The notes under the pieces are model-generated. The model was not told where the DNA came from. It did no database searches and worked only from the letters and a program-made list of their open reading frames with translations. DNA of 16,768 nt from Caulobacter sp. B11 (lineage in GTDB: Bacteria > Pseudomonadota > Alphaproteobacteria > Caulobacterales > Caulobacteraceae): positions 1-16,768 of the forward strand of contig NZ_PEGG01000013.1 of assembly GCF_002737765.1 (NCBI RefSeq). Direction: 5' to 3'. Positions 1 through 5,548 of the stretch are shown here, in pieces; the first letter of the stretch is position 1, and the number at the start of each line of letters is the position of its first letter. The translations under genes and the position numbers were made by a program.

Positions 1-1156
1 GCCGCCCTGCACGATATCATGGGCGAGGACGGCAACCTTCGCCCATTATCCGATCGGCTGGACCAACGCCTCCAACACGCCCTACCGGCTCTACAAGCAG
101 TATGCCGCCCTCGGCGGGGTCGCTGATCCGCTGATCGTGTCATGGCCGGGCAAGATCGCCGACAAGGGCGCCCTGCGCCAACAGTTCGTGCACGTCATCG
201 ACCTGTTTCCCACCGTGCTGGAGGCCTGCGGGATCACCCGGCCCGAGCTCTATCAGGGCCGCCCGCAGAAGCCCGTCGAGGGGGCCAGCATCGCCGGCAC
301 CTTCGCCTCGGCCAGCAGCAAGACCCGGCAGGAGCAGTATTTCGAACTGGGCGGCTTCCGGGCCTATCAGGAGGGCGACTGGCGGCTGGTGGCCCAGCAC
401 CGGCGCGGCGACGACTTCGAGAAGGACCACTGGGCGCTCTACGATCTGGTCAAGGATCCCAACGAACTGATCGACGTCTCGGCCGCCCATCCCGAGGTCG
501 CCCAGCGCCTCGAACGCAAGTGGATGGACGCCGCGCGAAGCCACGACGTCCTGCCGCTCGACGACCGGCCCCTGCTGCTGAAAATGGTCCAGCAGCGGGC
601 CAAGATGTTGCGCAAGCGCTGGGACATCGTCCCTCCGGTCGAGCCGCTATCGACCGATGTCTCGCCGATCGTCTGCGGCCTGTCGCACAGCATTGCCGTG
701 ACGCTGGAGCGCCCGCGCGGCGACGAGGACGGGGTTCTGGTCGCGCACGGCTCGCGACCGGCCGGCTATGTGCTCTATGTCGACAAGGGCCGGCTGATCT
801 ATGAGACGAGCCTGATCCCGTGGAGCGAACAGATCGTCTCGCCCGAGCGCCTGCCAAAAGGCCCGTGCAAGATCGAGTACCGGCAGTCGATGACCTCGCG
901 CCCGTTCGAGGGGCGCGGCGCGCTCTATGTCAACGGCCGCAAGGTGGCGGAGAAGACCTTCGAGCGGGTGCTGTTCGCGCCGGGCTATGACGGATTCTGC
1001 GTCGGATCGGACCTCGGCAACCGGGTGTCGCGGGCTTATGAGGGGCCCAATCCCTTCCAGGGCGCGATCCGCCGCGTGCTGATCGAGGTCGACACCAAGT
1101 CGATGAGCCCGGTCGAGACCCTGCGCTTCATCAAGCAGATGCAGATCAAGGTCTGA
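1..1156 (+). CDS. Arylsulfatase family protein, 3' part, with an apparent frameshift
   Basis: This is the C-terminal part of an arylsulfatase (alkaline-phosphatase superfamily), which would hydrolyse sulfate esters. The catalytic N-terminus with the formylglycine site lies upstream of the window. Family signatures are HYPIGW, then NTPYRLYKQY, GGVADPLIVSWPG and HVIDLFPTVLEACGI, followed by a WALYDLVKDPNE segment and the beta-rich C-terminal domain found in long arylsulfatases. The GTG at 137 is not the real start, because homology continues upstream of it. Bases 1-36 read LHDIMGEDGN in frame 1, while HYPIGW starts in frame 2. Removing one C from the run at 36-37 joins them as GEDGNFAHYPIGW, so a one-base insertion is likely. 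The aldose 1-epimerase gene follows on the same strand after 94 bases. Family is confident; substrate is unknown. Confidence 0.85.
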   Translation, partial: PPCTISWARTATFAHYPIGWTNASNTPYRLYKQYAALGGVADPLIVSWPGKIADKGALRQQFVHVIDLFPTVLEACGITRPELYQGRPQKPVEGASIAGTFASASSKTRQEQYFELGGFRAYQEGDWRLVAQHRRGDDFEKDHWALYDLVKDPNELIDVSAAHPEVAQRLERKWMDAARSHDVLPLDDRPLLLKMVQQRAKMLRKRWDIVPPVEPLSTDVSPIVCGLSHSIAVTLERPRGDEDGVLVAHGSRPAGYVLYVDKGRLIYETSLIPWSEQIVSPERLPKGPCKIEYRQSMTSRPFEGRGALYVNGRKVAEKTFERVLFAPGYDGFCVGSDLGNRVSRAYEGPNPFQGAIRRVLIEVDTKSMSPVETLRFIKQMQIKV

Positions 1157-1250
1157 GCCGATGGCTTGAGCGCGGGCGGGCTTGTCGCGGGCGGCGGGGA
1201 AGGCATAGCTGACGGCCCGTCCTCGGGACGCCGCTTACCCTTCGAGCCTC

Positions 1251-2111
1251 ATGACCCCGCTTGTGCTGAAGACCGACCGCGCCGAACTCCACCTGCTGCC
1301 GGCCCTCGGCGGGGCGATCGGGCGTTTCGAGTGGGATGGCCGCGCCGTGCTCCGGCCGACGCCGGCCGGCGCCGAGGACGTGCTGGAGACCGCCTGTTTC
1401 CCGCTGGTCCCGTTCTGCAACCGCATACCCCGGGGCCGCTTTGTCTTTGAGGGGCGGACGGTCAGCCTCGCCCCCAATCTCGGCGATCATCCCCATGCCC
1501 TGCATGGCCAGGGTTGGCGGGCGCCCTGGCAGGTCGAGGCGGCGGGCGTCGATCACGCCGTCTTAGTCTATGAGCATCCGGCGGGAGAATGGCCGTGGCC
1601 CTATCGCGCAGCCGAGAGGTTCAGCCTCGACGAGACCGGCCTGCGGATCGTGCTGAGCGTGACCAACACCGGCCAGACGGCCATGCCCGCCGCCCTTGGC
1701 CTGCATCCCTATTTCGCCGTTCGTCCCGGCGAGCGGCTGACGGCGGCGGTCGACGGCGTCTGGCTGACCGACGCCGAGATCCTGCCGACAATCCACCAGC
1801 CCGGCGTTTGGGGCCCCGACTGGGCGCGCGGCGCATCGGTGGCGACGACCAGCTTGATTGACCACTGTTATACGGGCTGGAACGGCCGGGCGACGCTGTC
1901 CGCGCCGGGCGGCCCAACGACCGTGATGACGGCCTCGCCCGCCTGTCGCTGGCTGCATGTCTATGCGCCGCCGGGCGGCGACTTCGTCTGCGCCGAGCCC
2001 GTCGCCAATCGTCCCGATCCGTTTGGCGGAGCCGAGCGCGGCGTCTCGGTGCTGGCGCCGGGGGAATCCTTGTCGGTGTGGATGGTGATCGCGGTGGCGC
2101 CGGCGGGATGA
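1251..2111 (+). CDS. Aldose 1-epimerase (GalM/YeaD-type mutarotase)
   Basis: A 286-residue protein of the aldose 1-epimerase beta-sandwich fold, which interconverts alpha and beta anomers of free sugars or a related sugar-phosphate. Visible family marks are NRIPRGRF (57-64), the substrate-binding HALHGQGW (82-89, His85), GLHPYF (150-155, His152), DHCY (204-207) and CAEPVANRPD with the probable catalytic base Glu249. There is no signal peptide, so it should be cytoplasmic. The ATG at 1251 fits the start of the domain but has only a weak ribosome-binding site. Its position just after the sulfatase suggests use of a sulfated or otherwise modified sugar, but this is inference. The frame is intact, unlike several neighbours. 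The exact sugar cannot be told from sequence. Confidence 0.9.
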   Translation: MTPLVLKTDRAELHLLPALGGAIGRFEWDGRAVLRPTPAGAEDVLETACFPLVPFCNRIPRGRFVFEGRTVSLAPNLGDHPHALHGQGWRAPWQVEAAGVDHAVLVYEHPAGEWPWPYRAAERFSLDETGLRIVLSVTNTGQTAMPAALGLHPYFAVRPGERLTAAVDGVWLTDAEILPTIHQPGVWGPDWARGASVATTSLIDHCYTGWNGRATLSAPGGPTTVMTASPACRWLHVYAPPGGDFVCAEPVANRPDPFGGAERGVSVLAPGESLSVWMVIAVAPAG

Positions 2112-2119
2112 GGCCCTGT

Positions 2120-2131
2120 GACTCGCGACTC
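2120..2131. promoter_or_regulatory. Pair of GANTC (CcrM-type) methylation sites
   Basis: GACTC occurs at 2120-2124 and again at 2127-2131, seven bases apart and directly upstream of the candidate -35 element of the next gene. In Caulobacterales GANTC is methylated by CcrM, and methylation state tunes GcrA-dependent promoters. The sites are plain in the sequence; a regulatory role is inferred. Confidence 0.45.
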
Positions 2132-2134
2132 GTC

Positions 2135-2162
2135 TTGCTTGTGGGAACAAAATAGGAACAAT
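2135..2162 (+). promoter_or_regulatory. Candidate sigma70-type promoter of the 80-residue gene
   Basis: TTGCTT at 2135-2140 and AACAAT at 2157-2162 are separated by 16 bases and resemble -35 and -10 hexamers (four of six matches each to TTGACA and TATAAT). The start codon lies 29 bases downstream of the -10. The LexA-type box sits between the two elements, as expected for a repressed promoter. Elements were judged by eye. Confidence 0.4.
2145..2159 (-). promoter_or_regulatory. LexA-type SOS box (GTTC-N7-GTTC)
   Basis: The minus strand reads GTTCCTATTTTGTTC, an exact match to the alphaproteobacterial LexA direct repeat GTTC-N7-GTTC; on the plus strand it is GAAC-N7-GAAC. It lies 32 bases upstream of the ATG at 2192 and overlaps the candidate promoter. 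LexA would repress the small gene until DNA damage. The aldose epimerase gene ends 33 bases upstream, so the small gene is the only clear target. Confidence 0.65.
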
Positions 2163-2191
2163 AGCGAGATCGCCATTTCGGGAGTTTCGCC

Positions 2192-2434
2192 ATGTCCGCC
2201 GCCTCCGCTCACCCCTTCGAGACCGGGTTTGCCTCCACGGGTCTTTGTGCGGGCGAGCACGCCGGCGGTCGGGAGGCGGTGGCCCAGGCTGTCCTGGCCG
2301 GGGCCTGGCGGGCCCTGCGCGCCGCCGGCTTCCATGAGGCCGAGGTCCAGGCTCTGTTCGACCAGATCGCCGATCGGCCGGAAGACCTGGCGCGGCGTCT
2401 GCGCAAGATCGCCAACGGCCGCCATCAGGACTGA
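2192..2434 (+). CDS. Small protein of unknown function, probably SOS-controlled
   Basis: An 80-residue protein that I do not recognise. The ATG is preceded by GGAG at 2181-2184 with a seven-base gap, a good ribosome-binding site, which supports a real gene. The sequence has a Gly/Ala-rich start, then two predicted helices (about residues 27-45 and 49-75) rich in Ala, Glu and Arg, ending in a basic patch (ARRLRKIANGRHQD). There is no signal peptide or membrane segment, so it is likely cytoplasmic. A LexA-type box and a candidate promoter lie just upstream, suggesting induction by DNA damage. It converges with the next gene, with 20 bases between their stops. It is not the membrane peptide SidA, which is much shorter and hydrophobic. 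Confidence 0.7.
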   Translation: MSAASAHPFETGFASTGLCAGEHAGGREAVAQAVLAGAWRALRAAGFHEAEVQALFDQIADRPEDLARRLRKIANGRHQD

Positions 2435-2454
2435 TCCCGGAGTTCTTGGCCGCT

Positions 2455-2757
2455 CTAGCCGCGGCGGGTTCGTTCCAGGATCGCCCTGAGGGTCTGGGCC
2501 TTTTGCGGCAGGTCGGTCGCGATGCGCGACGCCAGTTCGCGGATGCCCGCCGGATAGGCTTCGCCGCCTTCGGCGATTTCCAGCGCCCTGACCGCCAGGG
2601 CATTCAGCTCGCGGTCCAGGGCCTCGACCTGTTCCTGGGCCAGCATCCGGGCTTCGGTTTGCAGCCGTTGAACCCGCTGAGTCGTGGTCTCGGGGCCTCG
2701 GCTCAGATTATAGATCTCGGCGCTATGGGTCGGCGGACGGGCCGGGGTCGGGCTCAT
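2455..2757 (-). CDS. Small helical protein of unknown function
   Basis: A 100-residue hypothetical protein. After a Pro-rich start, residues about 24-65 look like a long charged helix (RVQRLQTEARMLAQEQVEAL and onward), followed by a second helix over about 70-98, consistent with a coiled-coil hairpin. There is no signal peptide, membrane segment or catalytic motif. The ATG at 2757 has GGAG five bases upstream, supporting the start. The regular helical pattern and good ribosome-binding site suggest a real gene, possibly lineage-restricted. It lies downstream of the lipoprotein gene on the same strand after a 120-base gap, in which I see no clear promoter or terminator. Function unknown. Confidence 0.7.
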   Translation of the reverse strand: MSPTPARPPTHSAEIYNLSRGPETTTQRVQRLQTEARMLAQEQVEALDRELNALAVRALEIAEGGEAYPAGIRELASRIATDLPQKAQTLRAILERTRRG

Positions 2758-2877
2758 GCTGGGTCTCCAGGGGCCGGAGATTGGCCTCGCCAGTGATAAG
2801 GCGCGGCCAAGCCTTGCTGTTCCCTGGCTCTTGACGATCGGCCTGCGGCTGTTGCGCGGGCGCCACGTGGCCGACGG

Positions 2878-3438
2878 CTAGCCCTTCGGCGCAGTGTCGG
2901 TCTCGAGCGGGCAGGGTCCGACATAGGTCCCCTCACTGCGCAGGTGCAGCCTTTGGCGCTGCCCATAGGCCTGGAGGGTCAGGTCAAGGTCCGTGACCAC
3001 GTGGGTGGTGAAATCGCCGCTGACCACGCCGGTCAGGCTGTAGGTGATCTTGTCGCGTTGGCAGCTTTGGCTCAGAGCGAAGCCGTCGGCGGTGCGAGTC
3101 ATGGTCGGCTTGCCGCAAGGGCTCGACTTGGCGGCCGCCTCCGCGCCGGGATCAAAGCCCTCGCCGATACATTGGCGGCTTTCCTGCTGGTCGCCATGAC
3201 TGGCGATCACGAACGACCACAGGCCAGGCTTGAGGGTCCTGGGACCCTCGACCGGGGCGGCCGGCGGCGGGTCGGGAGCCTTGTCGGCGCCGCGCGAGCA
3301 GGCGGTCAGGCTGACGCAGGCGAGCAAGGCCAAGGCGGACCCCCGCCGAGGACGGGGTCTGGCGACGACGGCGCGATCGACGTTTAGCGTCGCGCCGTCG
3401 GCCATGATCAGGGGTTCAAGCCGGCCTTGATCGCTCAT
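2878..3438 (-). CDS. DUF3617-like lipoprotein
   Basis: A 186-residue predicted lipoprotein. Residues about 27-47 form a lipoprotein signal: a basic stretch (RPRPRR), a hydrophobic core (ALALLACVSL) and the lipobox LTAC with Cys47. A Pro-rich linker follows, then TLKPGLWSF, typical of DUF3617 proteins, and several Cys (CIGEGFD, SSPCGKP, SQSCQRD, GPCPLE) that could form disulfides in the periplasm. The biochemical role of DUF3617 is not established. The chosen ATG at 3438 leaves an unusually long n-region; Met12 (3405) is an alternative but has no visible ribosome-binding site. The gene is 48 bases downstream of the bactofilin gene, and GCTATAGT in that gap could serve as a -10 element. Confidence 0.7.
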   Translation of the reverse strand: MSDQGRLEPLIMADGATLNVDRAVVARPRPRRGSALALLACVSLTACSRGADKAPDPPPAAPVEGPRTLKPGLWSFVIASHGDQQESRQCIGEGFDPGAEAAAKSSPCGKPTMTRTADGFALSQSCQRDKITYSLTGVVSGDFTTHVVTDLDLTLQAYGQRQRLHLRSEGTYVGPCPLETDTAPKG

Positions 3439-3486
3439 TTCCGTGCACTCTCGAACTCGCGTCCAAGCGCACTATAGCCGCGGATG

Positions 3487-4002
3487 TCAGCCCGGATAGA
3501 CTTGACCGATGGGCGCGCTCGGCGCGCCGGTCGGGAACGGCGAGGGCGCCGCCACCGGGCTGGCCTGCGGGCTCGGCGCCGAGGCCGGGCGCTGGAATTT
3601 CAGGCTGCGACCCTGGAACTGGGCGCCGGTTTCCATGGCCAGCTGCTCATGGGTGATGTCGCCGTCGACATTGGCTGTCCCATAAAGGCGCACGGTCTTG
3701 GCGGAAACGGCGCCCATGACCCGGCCGTGGATCTCGATGGCCTGAGCGTACAGCGAGCCCTCGACCAGACCGTTGGGACCCAGCACCAGCTTGCCGACGC
3801 GAACGTCGCCCTGAACGGCGCAGTCGAGGTGCAACTCACCGTCGCCGGTGATGTCGCCCTTGATCATCACGCCCTGGGCGATCAGCGAGGCGGGCCGCGG
3901 GCGCGGCGGCGGTTGCGGCGCGGCCTGGGTCGCGGCGACGGGCGTGCGTTCCGGCGTCGCGAGGGCGACGGGAGCGGGGGTGTCTTTTTTCTTGGCGAAC
4001 AT
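3487..4002 (-). CDS. Bactofilin-family cytoskeletal protein
   Basis: A 171-residue bactofilin. These polymerise without nucleotide into membrane-bound filaments that act in stalk formation, cell shape or envelope organisation. Residues about 38-138 show the repeated beta-helix pattern: SLIAQGVMIKGDI, LHLDCAVQGDV, LVLGPNGLVEGSL, IEIHGRVMGAV, VRLYGTANVDGDI, LAMETGAQFQGRS. The flanking tails are Pro/Ala-rich, as in the family. I chose the ATG at 4002 over an in-frame one 14 codons upstream because MFAKKK resembles the short N-terminal membrane-targeting stretch of Caulobacter bactofilins. No M23 peptidase gene, a common bactofilin neighbour, is nearby. It lies between ribF (85 bases upstream) and the DUF3617 lipoprotein. 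It cannot be assigned to BacA or BacB. Confidence 0.9.
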   Translation of the reverse strand: MFAKKKDTPAPVALATPERTPVAATQAAPQPPPRPRPASLIAQGVMIKGDITGDGELHLDCAVQGDVRVGKLVLGPNGLVEGSLYAQAIEIHGRVMGAVSAKTVRLYGTANVDGDITHEQLAMETGAQFQGRSLKFQRPASAPSPQASPVAAPSPFPTGAPSAPIGQVYPG

Positions 4003-4087
4003 GGCGTTGTCTCGAAATGGTTCGGCTTGCCACAAGCTGAGCAAGACCCGGGCCGTTCAGTGGAGACAGGGAGCCTGCACGGCGCGT

Positions 4088-5032
4088 CTAGAACTCCGGC
4101 GCGACGATCGCGCGGGCCTGGGCCTCGTCCCGCCGGATCTGATCGACCATCAGCTCGATGCTGCCGAACTTCAGTTCAGGTCGCAGGAAGGCGATGAGGT
4201 CGGTCTCGATGACCTGGCCATAGAGATCCTCGTCGAAGTCGAACAACCAGGTCTCCAGGCGCGTCTCGACCTCGGCCCGTGGTGGGATTGTTGCCCAGAT
4301 TGGCGACGCCGGGCACTTCGCGGCCGTCGGGAGCCGCGTGCGCGTGGCGTAGACGCCCAGCCTGGGCACCACCATAGTCGACCATCTCGACATTGGCGGT
4401 GGGGAAGCCCGAGCTTGCGGCCCAGCTGCTGACCGCGCCGCACGAACGCCCTCGATGGCGAAGGGCGGCCCCATGATGCGCGTGGCGATCTCGGGCCGGC
4501 CGTCGCGCAAGGCGTCGCGCACGCCGGTCGAGGAGAACTTCTCGCCATCGCCGCCCGCCACGGCGGTGGCGACCGAGACCGAGAATCCGAACTCGTCGCC
4601 ATAGGTCTTCATCAGCTCGGCGCTGCCGGAGCGCCCGCGCCCGAACGAGATGTCGAAACCCACGGCCACGTGGCGAACGCCCAGGCCTTCGACCAGCACC
4701 CGCTCGACAAACTCGCGATCGGTGAAGCTGGCCATTTCGAAATCGAACGGCAGCAGATACAGCAGGTCGACGCCCAGATGGCTCATGGCGCGAGCCTGCT
4801 GGTCGAGGGTCATCAACCGGAAGGCCGGCTCGGACGGGCGGAACAGCCGCCGAGGATGGGGATCGAACGTCACCACGCCCAGAGGAGCCTTGAGGCGACC
4901 GGCCGCCTTGGCCGCCTGGGCGATCACCTGCTGGTGACCGCGATGCACGCCGTCGAAATTGCCCAGAGCCACGGCCGCCCCGCGTTGCGCGGCCGGCAGG
5001 GCCTTCCAGCCGTGAACGATCCTGTTGTCCAT
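4088..5032 (-). CDS. ribF: Bifunctional riboflavin kinase / FAD synthetase, C-terminal half disturbed by indels
   Basis: RibF phosphorylates riboflavin to FMN and adenylates FMN to FAD in the cytoplasm. The N-terminal FAD synthetase part is intact: GNFDGVHRGH (24-33), FDPHP (56-60), GFDISFG (125-131) and SSTGVR (167-172). The kinase part is scrambled in the open frame, but its motifs appear in the other two frames: VRRGQQLGRKLG, then PTANVEM, then VPRLGVYATRTRLP, then DGREVPGVANLGNNPTTG, then EVETRLETWLFDFDEDLYGQ. Five single-base events explain this: extra bases near 4446, 4409, 4373 and 4275 and a missing base near 4330. The net change is +3, so the frame is restored, and the corrected length is 313 residues, normal for RibF. 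Consensus errors are the likeliest cause, as the gene is normally essential. Its start overlaps the maoC-type stop as TGATG. Confidence 0.92.
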   Translation of the reverse strand: MDNRIVHGWKALPAAQRGAAVALGNFDGVHRGHQQVIAQAAKAAGRLKAPLGVVTFDPHPRRLFRPSEPAFRLMTLDQQARAMSHLGVDLLYLLPFDFEMASFTDREFVERVLVEGLGVRHVAVGFDISFGRGRSGSAELMKTYGDEFGFSVSVATAVAGGDGEKFSSTGVRDALRDGRPEIATRIMGPPFAIEGVRAARSAAGPQARASPPPMSRWSTMVVPRLGVYATRTRLPTAAKCPASPIWATIPPRAEVETRLETWLFDFDEDLYGQVIETDLIAFLRPELKFGSIELMVDQIRRDEAQARAIVAPEF

Positions 5033-5454
5033 CAGGCGTCCTTGCGCGGAACCATGATCACCGCTTCGCCCTCGACCACGGGCTTGGCGTTGACCAGGCA
5101 GACGGTGGCCAGGGTGACGCGGGCCTTGGCCGTGTCGATGTCGGTGATGGTGGCGCGGGCCGTCACGGCGTCGCCGATCTTGACCGGCCGCTTGAAGCGC
5201 AGGGTCTGGGACAGGTAGATCGCGCCCGAGCCGGGCAGGGTGGTGCCGATCACCGCCGAGATATAGCCGGCCGACAGCATGCCGTGGGCGATGCGTTCCC
5301 CGAAACTGGTGGTGGCCGCGAAAGCGGCGTCGAGATGCACGGGGTTGTTGTCGCCCGTGACGGCGGCGAAGGCGTCAATATCGGCGGCGCCGACGACGCG
5401 GGTCAGCTCGGCGCTCTGGCCGACGCTCAACTCTTCGAGAAACAAACCCTGCAT
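5032..5454 (-). CDS. MaoC-type hot-dog hydratase, (R)-specific enoyl-CoA hydratase-like
   Basis: A 140-residue single hot-dog protein. The hydratase motif AAVTGDNNPVHLD (residues about 29-41) carries the probable catalytic Asp and His, and IAHGML follows as in MaoC/PhaJ proteins. The family hydrates trans-2-enoyl-CoA to (R)-3-hydroxyacyl-CoA in fatty-acid oxidation or polyhydroxyalkanoate supply; the exact substrate is unclear. The ATG at 5454 has AGGGG six bases upstream, and a housekeeping-type promoter lies about 40 bases further up. The stop overlaps the ribF start (TGATG), so ribF is probably translationally coupled and read from the same promoter. The frame is intact and the length is usual for the family. 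Confidence 0.88.
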   Translation of the reverse strand: MQGLFLEELSVGQSAELTRVVGAADIDAFAAVTGDNNPVHLDAAFAATTSFGERIAHGMLSAGYISAVIGTTLPGSGAIYLSQTLRFKRPVKIGDAVTARATITDIDTAKARVTLATVCLVNAKPVVEGEAVIMVPRKDA

Positions 5455-5491
5455 GCGACGCCCCTAGTTTATCTGGTTCTGGCCGTGAGGC

Positions 5492-5519
5492 GTTGTAGCG
5501 CGCGCAACGCGGTTGTCAC
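5492..5519 (-). promoter_or_regulatory. Candidate Caulobacter-type housekeeping promoter for the maoC-ribF unit
   Basis: On the minus strand GCTACAAC (5499-5492) matches the Caulobacter sigma73 -10 consensus GCTANAWC exactly. GTGACAA (5519-5513) matches most of the -35 TTGACGS. The 13-base spacing is inside the known 10-14 range. The start codon at 5454 is 37 bases downstream of the -10. Confidence 0.6.
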
Positions 5520-5548
5520 GGCGCCACTTTACGGATGGCTCGTCCTTG

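Noticed and set aside
2467..2475. GTTCGTTCC near the 3' end of the 100-residue gene as a second LexA box
   Set aside because: The two GTTC are directly adjacent rather than seven bases apart, and they lie inside coding sequence.
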